Shown in pieces: positions 45,194 through 54,582 of a stretch of 64,000 bases of DNA. The position numbers and the translations under genes were made by a program. The number at the start of each line of letters is the position of its first letter. The stretch's first letter is position 1. This DNA comes from Candidatus Gastranaerophilales bacterium (GTDB taxonomy: Bacteria > Cyanobacteriota > Vampirovibrionia > Gastranaerophilales > Gastranaerophilaceae), in assembly GCA_947587615.1 (NCBI GenBank), contig CANPYC010000008.1, positions 1-64,000 on the forward strand, written 5' to 3'. Under the pieces are notes generated by a model. It did no database searches, was not told where the DNA came from, and worked only from the letters and a program-made list of their open reading frames with translations.

Positions 45194-46031
45194 TTTACAT
45201 ATCCACACGACTTATTCTGACGGAATGTTATCTCCGATACAAATTGTAGAAACAGCTCTTGAATGCGGTCTGGATTGCATTGCACTAACTGATCATGATA
45301 ATGTTCTGTCTTATAACATTGCTCAAGAATACGTAAAAAACAATAATAAACAACTTGAAATTATCCCCGGGGTTGAAATTAATACAATTTACAAAGGCTA
45401 TGAAGTTCATATTTTAGGCTACTTTATGGACAAAAACAACCCTCAATTTATTGACATGCTAAACTTTCAGCAAAAGGCAAGAATAGAACAGACACATCAA
45501 ATAATAGATTTACTTTCCAAAAAAGAAGGTATTAAAATTAAATTTGAAGACGTTCAAAAACTTGTTGCCCCTAAAGGCTCGATAGGCAGACCCCATATCG
45601 CACGTGCAATTACCTCATGCGGAGGAAGCGCAAATATAATGGAAGCTTATGCCAAATTCATCAATAACAACTCCGATGTTTATGTTGAAAGAAAAACGGT
45701 TTCTCCGCATGACGCAGTGGAAATCTTGTCCGAAGCGGGCGGAATACCTGTCTTTGCTCATCCTATTGATGTCGATATAGCGGATAAATTAACCTGTGAG
45801 CTTGTAAACTACGGCTTAAGAGGTATTGAAGCATACCATCGCAAGCATTCTCCCGCAGCAGTTGAACATTTTTCAACTTTAGCCGAGCATTACGGACTTA
45901 TCGTAACGGGCGGATCGGATTTTCATGCTCCTTCAATGAACCACGGAACAATTTTAATGGGTAAAAACTTCGTTCCCGAGTGGGTTTATGATAAATTAAT
46001 GAGAGAGAAAAAAAGAATAGAGCTTGCTTAA
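45183..46031 (+). CDS. PHP-domain phosphoesterase (TrpH/RNase AM-like)
   Basis: 282 residues from the GTG at 45183, chosen because GAGGAA precedes it and the DLHIHTTYSDG motif follows at once; ATGs upstream are in frame inside ymdB. Metal-binding motifs: DLHIHTTYSDG, ALTDHDNVLSYN, GVEINTIYKGYEVHIL and GGSDFHAPS. The family includes 3',5'-nucleotide phosphatases and 5'-3' exoribonucleases, which would suit the neighbouring RNase Y and YmdB. It is the third gene of that operon. Confidence 0.85.
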   Translation: MKIDLHIHTTYSDGMLSPIQIVETALECGLDCIALTDHDNVLSYNIAQEYVKNNNKQLEIIPGVEINTIYKGYEVHILGYFMDKNNPQFIDMLNFQQKARIEQTHQIIDLLSKKEGIKIKFEDVQKLVAPKGSIGRPHIARAITSCGGSANIMEAYAKFINNNSDVYVERKTVSPHDAVEILSEAGGIPVFAHPIDVDIADKLTCELVNYGLRGIEAYHRKHSPAAVEHFSTLAEHYGLIVTGGSDFHAPSMNHGTILMGKNFVPEWVYDKLMREKKRIELA

Positions 46032-46094
46032 AATTTAAAATAGCAAATAAAAATATTTACCCGTTTTTTATAAATTGTAGACGATGGAGAAAAA

Positions 46095-46439
46095 ATGAAA
46101 ATCAACCCGCTTAATGCGCAGAATTTTTGCGCCCTAAAATATTCCAAAAACGAATACAGTAAAGACGCTTTTAAAAGATACGGAAGCGACCCCGGGTATT
46201 GTGCTTATATTGAAGTATTGGATGAAATTGACTGTGCTACTCCCGACAGAAGTTTAAGCTGTATGATATACAAAGATAAAGACGGGGATATTTTACTTTT
46301 GCACTCAAGAGAAAATAACGGATATTCCCGCTGTTATTCGATAAAAAAGAATAAAACAAAGGAAGAGCTTTTGAATAAAATTATAAAATCATTCCCGATT
46401 ATAAGAGAATATATTATTGAAAACCATAAAAACGATTAA
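46095..46439 (+). CDS. Small protein of unknown function
   Basis: 114 residues, not recognised. It starts MKINPLNAQNFCALKYS, then shows a compact alpha/beta pattern with several Cys and Tyr (YCAYIEVLDEIDC, CMIYKDKDGDILLLHS). It has a GGAG ribosome site. Its stop overlaps the stop of the convergent M14 gene by 4 bp. The N terminus resembles the opening of other lineage-type proteins here, but the F-K-G motif is not present. Confidence 0.6.
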   Translation: MKINPLNAQNFCALKYSKNEYSKDAFKRYGSDPGYCAYIEVLDEIDCATPDRSLSCMIYKDKDGDILLLHSRENNGYSRCYSIKKNKTKEELLNKIIKSFPIIREYIIENHKND

Positions 46440-47029
46440 TACTCATCTTTCAGATAATCAAATAAAGAAGCAAATTTTTTATTTAGAAGTTCAATATCTT
46501 CTTCTTCGTCAATCTCAATTGTAATTGTCGGGATATTTCTTTCCACTCCGCAATATGTTCCAAAACTTCCGGGGGTCGGATAACCGATATCGGAAGTTAC
46601 TTTATAGCCCAAAAATTCGGAAATTTTTTGCGCCAATTCTTTAGCAGGTCCGTCATAATTGACAACTTTATAAGGTGAGTGGATTGTAATTATTGCACTA
46701 AAGTTGTTGTTATTAATTAAATCAACCAAAAATTTTACTTCTTGCTCGCTGTTTGGCTCTCTTCCTCCAAAATAATCATTATTTTCGCTTTTTATCCAGT
46801 TTTTTGTAGGAAAATTACGATTCAGATCAACTCCTTTTTTGTTTTTTCTTTCATTATTTTGATTAAGTCTTGGAATAAAATATAGACTATTTTTACCTAT
46901 TTTTGGCTTTTTTTCAAGATAAGAATTTATAAAATATTCCCCTTGAGGTTCATCCCCATGAAAGACACCTATTATAAGAAGTTTTTTATCATAATTTGAA
47001 TTTTGCGATATAATTAAATTCACGCTCAT
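46436..47029 (-). CDS. M14-family zinc amidopeptidase (MpaA-like)
   Basis: 197 residues. Zinc site HGDEPQG (HxxE) with a third ligand in ITIHSP; substrate-binding DLNRNFP and GSFGTYCG; catalytic Glu in ITIEIDE. The length and lack of a signal peptide fit murein-peptide amidase MpaA, which trims peptidoglycan peptides in the cytoplasm, better than secreted carboxypeptidases. It is a single gene convergent with 46095. Confidence 0.8.
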   Translation of the reverse strand: MSVNLIISQNSNYDKKLLIIGVFHGDEPQGEYFINSYLEKKPKIGKNSLYFIPRLNQNNERKNKKGVDLNRNFPTKNWIKSENNDYFGGREPNSEQEVKFLVDLINNNNFSAIITIHSPYKVVNYDGPAKELAQKISEFLGYKVTSDIGYPTPGSFGTYCGVERNIPTITIEIDEEEDIELLNKKFASLFDYLKDEY

Positions 47030-47168
47030 TTTTAGCCCTTAAATAATTTACATTCATTAATTTGTTGATTTTAAAAAAGAGTTTTAAAAAACTTAGAATT
47101 GCTAAATACTCAAGCTGTTAATCAGTTTTAGTTCTTTAAACCCATATATTATTATACCTTAAAGAATA

Positions 47169-47199
47169 AAAAATCAATGCAGGGTTAGTGCATTGATTT
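47169..47199 (-). terminator. Terminator of the rpaB gene
   Basis: AATCAATGC / GCATTGATT around AGGGTTAGT; read on the minus strand it is followed by six T. It lies 24 bp after the rpaB stop. Confidence 0.85.
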
Positions 47200-47222
47200 T
47201 TAAATAAAGTTATATTTTCATT

Positions 47223-47969
47223 TTATCCTATTCTTTGAAACATATAGCCAATACCACGAGCAGTTAAGATTAACTCCGGATTGGCGGGGTCTGTTTCAAG
47301 TTTTGAGCGTAATCTTGAAATATGAACATCAACAACACGTGTATCAATTCTATGATCAGGCGGATAAGCCCATACATGCTGTAAAATTTCGTTTCTTGAA
47401 TAAGCCGTACCTGAATTATTAACAAGCAGTTCAAGCAAGCTAAATTCCATACCTGTAAGACGTATTCTTTCATTTTTGCGATAAACCTGACGTCTTGCGG
47501 TATCAATTTTAATATTTCCGGTTGTAATAACATTTTTAGTTGTCTTGCCCGTTGGAACGGTTATATCTTTGCTTACTGTTCTTCTTAAAACTGCTTTTAC
47601 TCTTGCTTCAAGTTCTTTAGGGCTGAAAGGTTTAATTACATAATCATCAGCACCTAATTCAAGTCCCGTTATTCTTTCTGAAACGTCGCCAAGCGCCGTA
47701 AGAATAATAATTGGAATGTCGGAAACCCTTCTGATTTCTCTTGTCACTCCATAACCATCCATTTTTGGCATCATAACATCTAATATTACAATATCCGGAT
47801 TAGTTTTATTAAAAAGCTCAACTGCTTCTTCGCCGTCTTCTGCGGTTACAACACTGTACCCTGCCATCTTCAAACGAGTTTCTAAAATTCTTCTGATACT
47901 TGCTTCATCATCAACTACAAGTATTTTTTGTTTTGAATCGCTTTGTTCGCCTTGAATGTCTTTGGTCAT
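47223..47969 (-). CDS. rpaB: RpaB/Ycf27-type OmpR-family response regulator
   Basis: 248 residues. The receiver has KILVVDDEASIRRILETRL, the acceptor D64 in DIVILDVMMPKMDGYG and LTALGDVSERITGLELGADD with VIKPFSPKELEAR. The winged-helix part has RQVYRKNERIRLTGMEFSLL and TRVVDVHISRLRSKLE, ending LILTARGIGYMFQRIG. This wording is the cyanobacterial RpaB/Ycf27 pattern, which in Cyanobacteria controls photosynthesis and stress genes. Its presence without photosynthesis genes is the main argument for a Melainabacteria-type host. It has an AAGGAAG ribosome site; no partner kinase adjacent. Confidence 0.9.
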   Translation of the reverse strand: MTKDIQGEQSDSKQKILVVDDEASIRRILETRLKMAGYSVVTAEDGEEAVELFNKTNPDIVILDVMMPKMDGYGVTREIRRVSDIPIIILTALGDVSERITGLELGADDYVIKPFSPKELEARVKAVLRRTVSKDITVPTGKTTKNVITTGNIKIDTARRQVYRKNERIRLTGMEFSLLELLVNNSGTAYSRNEILQHVWAYPPDHRIDTRVVDVHISRLRSKLETDPANPELILTARGIGYMFQRIG

Positions 47970-48171
47970 TTTTCTTCCTTACTTATTCATTGATTTTTAT
48001 TATTGCAAATTATATAGTTTTTTTAACTAATATTAACATAAATTAATTTATTTTGCAAAAAATAGCTTAATAAAATTTATTGTTGGTGAGAATTGGATTT
48101 AGTTTTGGTTTTATGCGGTTTTTAGCTGAACCTTAAGACACTCATGCTAAACCCTCTTATTAAATTTTCTA

Positions 48172-51066
48172 TCAATCTGCGCTTATCAGCTCGCCTTGAG
48201 TTTTTAAATATTCCTTCTGATTTTCTATTGTATCATTACTTGCTAATATTGAAGTTGTCGGCTTGAATGAGAAAATATAACAAGCTGCTTTTTTAACATC
48301 TTCTTTTGTAATCTTATCAATTGCTTCAATATATTTATCTATTCTTTTAATTCCGTATGGCTCCATTAAATTCATAGCAAGGAGTGCAGTTTCTGATATC
48401 GGATTTTGACACTGTCCTATAAGTTTTTGTTTTAAGCGCATTTTGGCCGCTTCAAGCTCGCTATCTGTCACATATTCGCTGCATAGAAGATTTATATGTT
48501 TATTAAAACCTTCAATTGATTTTTTAACATTATCATAACTTTTAATATTGTCCTCTTTGTTGTCGGTTGAAGTTAAAATGTTAAGGGTTAAAATCCCTGT
48601 ATTTTCAAAAGACTGAATGCTTGATGAAACGCTATAAGCCAGATTTTGCACTTCTCTTAAATCACTAAAGAGTCTGGAGCTTGCGTTTCCTCCAAGAATT
48701 TCATTAACAATTTCAAACTTGGCTTCGTCTTCAATATTACCCGATAAGGCAAATTTATATGATTTATTTATCTGTGCTTGGGTAAAATTATCCGTATCAT
48801 ATATTACCGTTGATTTTTCGTTTGGTTTAAAAAGAGGAGCAAGCTTTGGAGTAGAGTCTTTGAAATTAATTTCACCTTGATTTTGCTTGTTTATAACTTC
48901 TCTTGACAGTTCGCTGAAATTTTGCTCAGGCAGAGTTGCGCTAAAATATGACGAGCCGTTTTTAAGAAGTTGATTATAAAATTCTTTAATATCATCTAAA
49001 GTTAATTTATCAATTTCTTTTAATATACTTGCGCTTTTTGGAAAAAAGCCGGGGTATAATTTTTCTAATAAGTTTGAAGTTGCGTCTTTTTGTGCTGTTT
49101 GAAGTTTGTCTTTTATAAATCTTTTTGCTTCAGTAAAATCTTCTTCATCTAACTTAGGATGATACATAAGCTCGTTAATCAAATCAAGAGTTTTTGAAGC
49201 ACTTTCTTTAAGACAATCCGCATTAATTTCTATACTTTTTCCGTTAACATAGACTGATGCATCTATTCCGTTTAATTCTTTAAACCTTTCAACTTCACTT
49301 TGTTTTTTATAATTTGTACCTTTTTCAAACATATAGCTTAAAACTAAAGGAGCAGCAGGGTTTTTCGGTTTTGTTGGAGGTGTATTTATTGTCCAGTTAA
49401 ATACGCAAAGCCCTGAATTTGTTTTGTTAAGTATAAGATGAGTATTATTATTCAAATTACATTGCTTTATATTATCAGTGTTAATTTTTTTATTGCCTTT
49501 AAAAGCAATTGCATTTTTTTGCTTGTTTTTTGTAACATTATCATAAGAATACTTTGATTTTGCGTAGTTTTTCTCAATTTGTTCTTTGGTAGTACCTTGA
49601 GGATGAACAACAACCATTGAAACTCTGTTTAAATCAAAATATTTATTTGCAAAATTTCTGATATCTTCTTTTGTAATACTGTTTACAATTTCACTGTATT
49701 GAGAAAATAAATCAAGATTATTGTCAAGCAGGCAGCTTCCAAGCATTGCACAAATTGAATCCGAGTCACACATTTGAAGTGCTATAACTTTTCTGGCGCA
49801 ATTTTTTAAACCCGTCAGATCGTCATCTGTTATAGGTTCATTTTGAAGCTTTTGAATTGCGTCATAAAAAATATCTATTCCTTTTTGCTCGTCATTTGGG
49901 TTTAAGTCGAGCATGTGAATATTAGCATAAGGAGTGTTTGTGTAAGCTGAAACTTTTTGTAAGCTTAAATCATAAGAAGCGCTTATTTTTTCAAGTTTAT
50001 TTTTCAAGTCGGAAGTTGAAAAATTTGTAAGATAATTTTGGAGCATATTTAAAATTACAATATCTTTAACTTCTTGAGGTTTGGGACCTAAAAATCCCAT
50101 AAAAACTGTTGTATTTTTTGTTTTAGGGCTTATCAAGTCTTCTCTTATCGGGTTTTGAAGAGGACTAATCGGCGTTTGATACTTTGGTATGTTTTGTATA
50201 TCTGCTTCAAGAGTAAAATTTTTAGCTATTTCGTTAATTGTTTCATTAACATCAACATCCCCTATAACAACGGTTATCATGTCCTGCGGTTTATAGTTAA
50301 AGCTGTGATATGCACAAAGTGTATCTTTTGTTAAGTTTGAAACCGTAGCAATTGAGCCTGCAACAAGGTTTTGAGAGTTTGAGTCAATTTGAAAAAGATT
50401 TCTTATTGTTCTATCGAATGCGCTTGAATAAGGTGTATCATTCATCATAGAAATTTCAGAACAAATTGGCGCAATTTCAGATTTAAGGGCTTTTGCGTCA
50501 AATGTCGGATTGCAAACCATATCTCCTTGAATTTCAATTGATTTTTTAAGATTTTCCTTATTCATATAAGGCGCTGTAATATAGTAATCAACTTGCGCAT
50601 AGTCTGTTGAGGCATTGGTGCTTGCGCCCATTTTGCTTGTGAGCTTAAAGACATCCCCATCTTTAAGTCTTGAAGAGCCTTTAAAGAGCATGTGCTCAAT
50701 TACATGGCTTATTCCTCGAATTGAATCTACCTCGTTAATTGAACCGCCGTTTAAGAAAGTTTTAACAATTGTTGCTTCATCTTTTCTTGGCATAATTGCA
50801 ACTTTTTGTCCGTTTGCAAGTTTAAAAAGATGAACCGTTTCGTTAGACGGACTTAAAATTTGTCCGCATGAAATATAAGGCTGTGCAATTTTCGGTTGAT
50901 ACAATGGGTTATAAGGATAAATTGAACTTTGATTATATAAACTTACCTGATAAGGGTTTGTTGAAAAATTTTGTATAAAACTTCCATCAGGCAATTGAGT
51001 GTTGATAAATTGCCCCTGAGTATAGGGTCTGTATTGATTATATTGATTAAAATATTGATAAGTCAT
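48172..51066 (-). CDS. M16-family double-domain zinc peptidase
   Basis: 964 residues. Residues 1-65 form a Tyr/Gln/Asn/Pro-rich low-complexity arm. The first M16 half has the inverted zinc site HVIEHMLFKGS (H121, E124, H125) and the distal Glu region CSEISMMNDTPYS. The second half (about 530-964) lacks HxxEH, as in paired M16 enzymes, and ends with the R/Y-type loop LGGNASSRLFSDLREVQNLAYSV. A linker with NAIAFKGNKK joins the halves. No signal peptide is visible, so cytosolic peptide degradation or a non-classical location is possible. No ribosome site. Confidence 0.88.
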   Translation of the reverse strand: MTYQYFNQYNQYRPYTQGQFINTQLPDGSFIQNFSTNPYQVSLYNQSSIYPYNPLYQPKIAQPYISCGQILSPSNETVHLFKLANGQKVAIMPRKDEATIVKTFLNGGSINEVDSIRGISHVIEHMLFKGSSRLKDGDVFKLTSKMGASTNASTDYAQVDYYITAPYMNKENLKKSIEIQGDMVCNPTFDAKALKSEIAPICSEISMMNDTPYSSAFDRTIRNLFQIDSNSQNLVAGSIATVSNLTKDTLCAYHSFNYKPQDMITVVIGDVDVNETINEIAKNFTLEADIQNIPKYQTPISPLQNPIREDLISPKTKNTTVFMGFLGPKPQEVKDIVILNMLQNYLTNFSTSDLKNKLEKISASYDLSLQKVSAYTNTPYANIHMLDLNPNDEQKGIDIFYDAIQKLQNEPITDDDLTGLKNCARKVIALQMCDSDSICAMLGSCLLDNNLDLFSQYSEIVNSITKEDIRNFANKYFDLNRVSMVVVHPQGTTKEQIEKNYAKSKYSYDNVTKNKQKNAIAFKGNKKINTDNIKQCNLNNNTHLILNKTNSGLCVFNWTINTPPTKPKNPAAPLVLSYMFEKGTNYKKQSEVERFKELNGIDASVYVNGKSIEINADCLKESASKTLDLINELMYHPKLDEEDFTEAKRFIKDKLQTAQKDATSNLLEKLYPGFFPKSASILKEIDKLTLDDIKEFYNQLLKNGSSYFSATLPEQNFSELSREVINKQNQGEINFKDSTPKLAPLFKPNEKSTVIYDTDNFTQAQINKSYKFALSGNIEDEAKFEIVNEILGGNASSRLFSDLREVQNLAYSVSSSIQSFENTGILTLNILTSTDNKEDNIKSYDNVKKSIEGFNKHINLLCSEYVTDSELEAAKMRLKQKLIGQCQNPISETALLAMNLMEPYGIKRIDKYIEAIDKITKEDVKKAACYIFSFKPTTSILASNDTIENQKEYLKTQGELISAD

Positions 51067-51199
51067 AGTTTTTTATCTTATATTATCTTAAAACAAAACA
51101 AGATTTAATATTGCTTTTATGCTAATAAAACGTAACATTATTTTAAATTTTTTTATGTTTGTTGTATTATAAATTGGCATTAGTTTAGCAGGTTTTTGT

Positions 51200-52252
51200 A
51201 TGCAAAAAGATAAAATAATCGGTATTCCCATGGCCATGTCATACTATAATTATTTTCCTTTCTGGTATGGTTTTTTTAATTATTTAAAAATTGACATTGT
51301 ATTATCCGAAAAAACAACAAAAAAAACAATATCAGACGGTGCTTCTCTTGTTGTCACGGAAACTTGCCTACCGATTAAAGTTTATGTAGGTCATGTTCTT
51401 AATTTAATCAATAAAGGTGTTAAAAACATATTTGTTCCTTCAATTCAATCAATTGCGCCTAAAATCTATAACTGTTCAAAAATCAGAGGACTTCCCGACC
51501 TTATAAGAAACGTTATAAAAGATGAATTTAACATAATTGAAGCAACTCTTGATAAATCAGAGAAAAATTTTGAAGAAATTGATTTTTTAACAGAAATTGC
51601 AAAACAGTTTGATATCGATGATATAAATACGATTAAAGAAGCGCAAAAAGCAGGAAGAGTTGTGCAAAACAACTTTAGTGTTATGGTTCAAAACGGGTTG
51701 GATTTTGACTTAGCGCTTGATTATGCTAAAAAAGGAAATGTTATTATTCCGCCAAAAAAAGAGGAAAAACCTATAAACATTGCTCTTATCGGTCATGGCT
51801 ATAATATTTTTGATAAAAGAACAAGTATGGATATTTTTAAAAAGCTTGAAAAATTAAATGTTCGTGTTTATAACGCTTATCAATTAACGCTTGAGCAGCT
51901 TAGGGGCGGTTTAAATTCTCTTGATTGCGAGCTTTACTGGGCTAATCAATACGAGATGACGGGTTGCGCAGGGCACTATTTTCAAGATAGCAAAATTGAC
52001 GGTATTATTACTCTTACTGCGTTTGGCTGCGGTCCTGACAGCTTGATGATTGAAGACATCAAAAGAAAATCAAAAAAATTCAACAAACCCTTGCTTAATT
52101 TAACAATTGATGAACATACCGGCGAAGCAGGTTTCATCACAAGACTTGAAGCGTTTTGCGACATGTTATACAGAAATAAAAGAACTAAAGCACTAAAACA
52201 AAATGAGCTAAATCAAAAAGAAGCTCAAAAAGAGCTTCTCTCAAGTATTTAA
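51200..52252 (+). CDS. DUF2229 acyl-CoA dehydratase activase-related protein
   Basis: 350 residues. It starts IIGIPMAMSYYNYFPFWYGF and has VVTETCLPIKVYVGHVLNL and FVPSIQSIAPKIYNCSKIRG, with cysteines typical of DUF2229, the domain fused to 2-hydroxyacyl-CoA dehydratase activases. The later GCAGHYF and FGCGPDSLMIEDIKRK motifs resemble HgdB-type proteins. Here it stands alone without the ATPase activase part and no dehydratase gene is near. It may handle an Fe-S cofactor; the role is unknown. Confidence 0.75.
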   Translation: MQKDKIIGIPMAMSYYNYFPFWYGFFNYLKIDIVLSEKTTKKTISDGASLVVTETCLPIKVYVGHVLNLINKGVKNIFVPSIQSIAPKIYNCSKIRGLPDLIRNVIKDEFNIIEATLDKSEKNFEEIDFLTEIAKQFDIDDINTIKEAQKAGRVVQNNFSVMVQNGLDFDLALDYAKKGNVIIPPKKEEKPINIALIGHGYNIFDKRTSMDIFKKLEKLNVRVYNAYQLTLEQLRGGLNSLDCELYWANQYEMTGCAGHYFQDSKIDGIITLTAFGCGPDSLMIEDIKRKSKKFNKPLLNLTIDEHTGEAGFITRLEAFCDMLYRNKRTKALKQNELNQKEAQKELLSSI

Positions 52253-52254
52253 AA

Positions 52255-52545
52255 TTATTCTTCTTCTATTTCGTCACTGTCAGAAATTGCCTGAGCGACA
52301 AAATTAAATTCGTCGTCATCTTCAATTAACTCAAAAGTGCACTCATCGTCTGTTTTATTCATTCTCATAATTGTAAGCTCATCTTCTTCGTTGTCATCCG
52401 TTGTTGGCAGTGTGTCCTGTTGAACCACCGATAAAAGAGCATAATCTTTACCATCAACGCTTACGATTTCTTGAAGCTTCATATATACTTCTTCACCCGA
52501 TTCTCCTATGGTTTTAATAATTTGCGGTGTTAATTCTTCTTGCAT
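52255..52545 (-). CDS. DUF1292 family acidic protein
   Basis: 96 residues. A beta-rich N half (EEVYMKLQEIVSVDGKDYAL, ALLSVVQQDTLP) is followed by strongly acidic segments ending DSDEIEEE. This fits DUF1292 (YrzB). It follows ruvX by 13 bp on the minus strand, the same neighbour order as yrrK-yrzB in Bacillus. It has an AAGGA ribosome site. Function unknown. Confidence 0.75.
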   Translation of the reverse strand: MQEELTPQIIKTIGESGEEVYMKLQEIVSVDGKDYALLSVVQQDTLPTTDDNEEDELTIMRMNKTDDECTFELIEDDDEFNFVAQAISDSDEIEEE

Positions 52546-52558
52546 TTTTTATTTTTCC

Positions 52559-52975
52559 TTATCTGTTGTTATCTAAGTATTCCTGTAAAATTATTGCCGC
52601 TGCCATTGTATCAACAAGCCCTTTGTTTTTTGTATATTTTTTTCCTTTTTGTTTTAGGATTTCTTCGGCGTCTGATGAAGATAATCTTTCATCCTGTTCT
52701 AAAATTGTATACTTTTCTCTTAAGGGTTTTATGAACTCAAGGCAGTTTTTTGCTTGAAAACCTAATGTTCCATCCATATTATAAGGTATTCCTATTAAAA
52801 TTAAATCGCTCTTGTATTCATTACATACTAATTTAATTTCATCCAGTGCTTGTGTATCTGATTTTCTTTGAATTGTTTTAAGAGGAGTTGCTCCGAGCCA
52901 AAGAGCGTCTGATACGGCTATACCTATTCTTTTTGTTCCTATGTCAAGAGCTATTATTCTTTTTTTTGCTTCCAT
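52559..52975 (-). CDS. ruvX: RuvX/YqgF-type Holliday-junction resolvase-like nuclease
   Basis: 138 residues, normal length. RNase-H fold with ALDIGTKRIGIAVSD (catalytic Asp), the EQDERLSSSDAE motif and VDTMAAAIILQEYLD with the last acidic residue. The family processes the 5' end of pre-16S rRNA and may cleave junctions. It overlaps the upstream gene by 22 bp. Confidence 0.92.
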   Translation of the reverse strand: MEAKKRIIALDIGTKRIGIAVSDALWLGATPLKTIQRKSDTQALDEIKLVCNEYKSDLILIGIPYNMDGTLGFQAKNCLEFIKPLREKYTILEQDERLSSSDAEEILKQKGKKYTKNKGLVDTMAAAIILQEYLDNNR

Positions 52976-54582
52976 TTATCTTCAAGATTCTCCATGAGTG
53001 TAAGCAGTTCTTTTTTTGAAAAGTTTGTTTTTATTATTTGTTTGAAATTTTTATTGTTTTTTTTGTTATATTCATAAAGACGTGTGCTTAAATAGTAGTA
53101 AATGCTTTTATCTATCATTGATGTAACAAACATTTTTAAATAGGGATTTTTAAAACACAGACTGTATAAAGCCGAGGATGTAATTTTTAAATTTGCCAAA
53201 CTTGCAGCATAACTTTGTATTAAAAGCCTGCTTCTTAGCTGAGCTAAAAATTCTTCATTATTTAAAAAGTTGTTATCAATTGAATCGGATACGATTTTGT
53301 TAATTTTATCGATATCGCAGATATGTTCTTTTTCAATTGTATTAATAATATCATCAACATGTTTATTTTGCCTGTATGAATAATACCAGGTTTCAGTTAC
53401 TTTGGCGTTTGTTAGAGCTAAAACTTTTTTTTCTTTAAGATTGATTGATTCAAGTTTTCTATTCAAAAATTCCGATATATCATAGTTAAGTTCTCTTACA
53501 TCCGTTAGAATTTTTTTCCAAACAATAAATTCAAAAGGAAGAAGGGTATTTTTTTCTTTATTTTTTCTTTCATAGTGACAAACAAGAGCTTTGAGTGCTA
53601 TCGGGTTAATATCAAGCGCTAAGCTATCCGTAAAAAGTCTGGATATTATACTGTTAAAATTTTCTTCGGTGATTTTTGAAAACCCCATACAGGAGGTTAT
53701 GCCTAAATCAATATTAGCGGTAAGAAAAAGTACGTCAATTAATCCGTTGTCTTTTTTTCTTGAAGCAACCAAAGGAAAATTTGCCTGCCCGTCGCAGAAG
53801 CTTATAAAACATTTATATATTCGAGAATTTTTAACAAGCAGCCCGTTTTTAAAATTAGGATTTGCAAAATTAATTTCTTTAATTTTTCTTTTTATTGTTT
53901 TTTTTGTCGGCTCGTTAATTGAATAATTCTTTAGGATATAATTAAGCCCTTCAAGAGCATAGGGAGAATTTGAACTTGTAAGCCCTTCAATAATAAGCTC
54001 AAGTTCTTCATCATCTACATCAGTTTGAACAAGAATGCTTAAAGCATTTGTCAGATTGTCGTCTTTAAAATCCTCCAAAAGATTTTCTAAAAAATTTTTT
54101 CTTTCATTTTCATCGATATTTATAAAAAAATCCAGTAAATCAATTTGTACATCAGGATTATCAAGAGCATTAAGTAAAAAATCTTTTATTGTATCTTCGG
54201 CTGCCTGCTTTGAGTTTTGAATATAGTCTGAAATTTCATCCATATCAAAATTTATACCCTTTTGTTTAAGCAGGGATATTATATAAAACTTTTTGTCATC
54301 CGATGTTTTATCGTCTTTTAAAAATTCAATTGCCTGTTTTTCAAAAGAATTTTTATCAACCGCTTCTAATAAAAAGATTGCACAAACACTTGCAAACGCA
54401 CTTTTTAGGTCGGTAATTTCTTTAAAGAGTACTTTTGCAAGATATTCTTTATCTTTAAATCTTTTTAAGGTTTCAACATCCTTTTTTATTTCGGTGTTTT
54501 TTGGGCTGTCTGTGCTGCGGTAATTGTTTAAAATTCCTATAAGAATGCCCCTCATCATCATTTTTTGGGATATTTCGGGCAT
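52954..54582 (-). CDS. Large helical, HEAT-repeat-like protein of unknown function
   Basis: 542 residues, not recognised. The first half is helix pairs with repeated Leu/Asp/Glu spacing (IDLLDFFINIDENERKNF, ILVQTDVDDEELELIIEG), like HEAT or armadillo repeats. The central part has a compact stretch with ISFCDGQANFPLVASRK and FLTANIDLGITSCMGFSK. It has no signal or membrane segment. Its ATG overlaps the stop of the zinc-finger gene (TAATG) and its end overlaps ruvX by 22 bp, giving an operon of zinc finger, this gene, ruvX and DUF1292. Confidence 0.65.
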   Translation of the reverse strand: MPEISQKMMMRGILIGILNNYRSTDSPKNTEIKKDVETLKRFKDKEYLAKVLFKEITDLKSAFASVCAIFLLEAVDKNSFEKQAIEFLKDDKTSDDKKFYIISLLKQKGINFDMDEISDYIQNSKQAAEDTIKDFLLNALDNPDVQIDLLDFFINIDENERKNFLENLLEDFKDDNLTNALSILVQTDVDDEELELIIEGLTSSNSPYALEGLNYILKNYSINEPTKKTIKRKIKEINFANPNFKNGLLVKNSRIYKCFISFCDGQANFPLVASRKKDNGLIDVLFLTANIDLGITSCMGFSKITEENFNSIISRLFTDSLALDINPIALKALVCHYERKNKEKNTLLPFEFIVWKKILTDVRELNYDISEFLNRKLESINLKEKKVLALTNAKVTETWYYSYRQNKHVDDIINTIEKEHICDIDKINKIVSDSIDNNFLNNEEFLAQLRSRLLIQSYAASLANLKITSSALYSLCFKNPYLKMFVTSMIDKSIYYYLSTRLYEYNKKNNKNFKQIIKTNFSKKELLTLMENLEDKWKQKKE

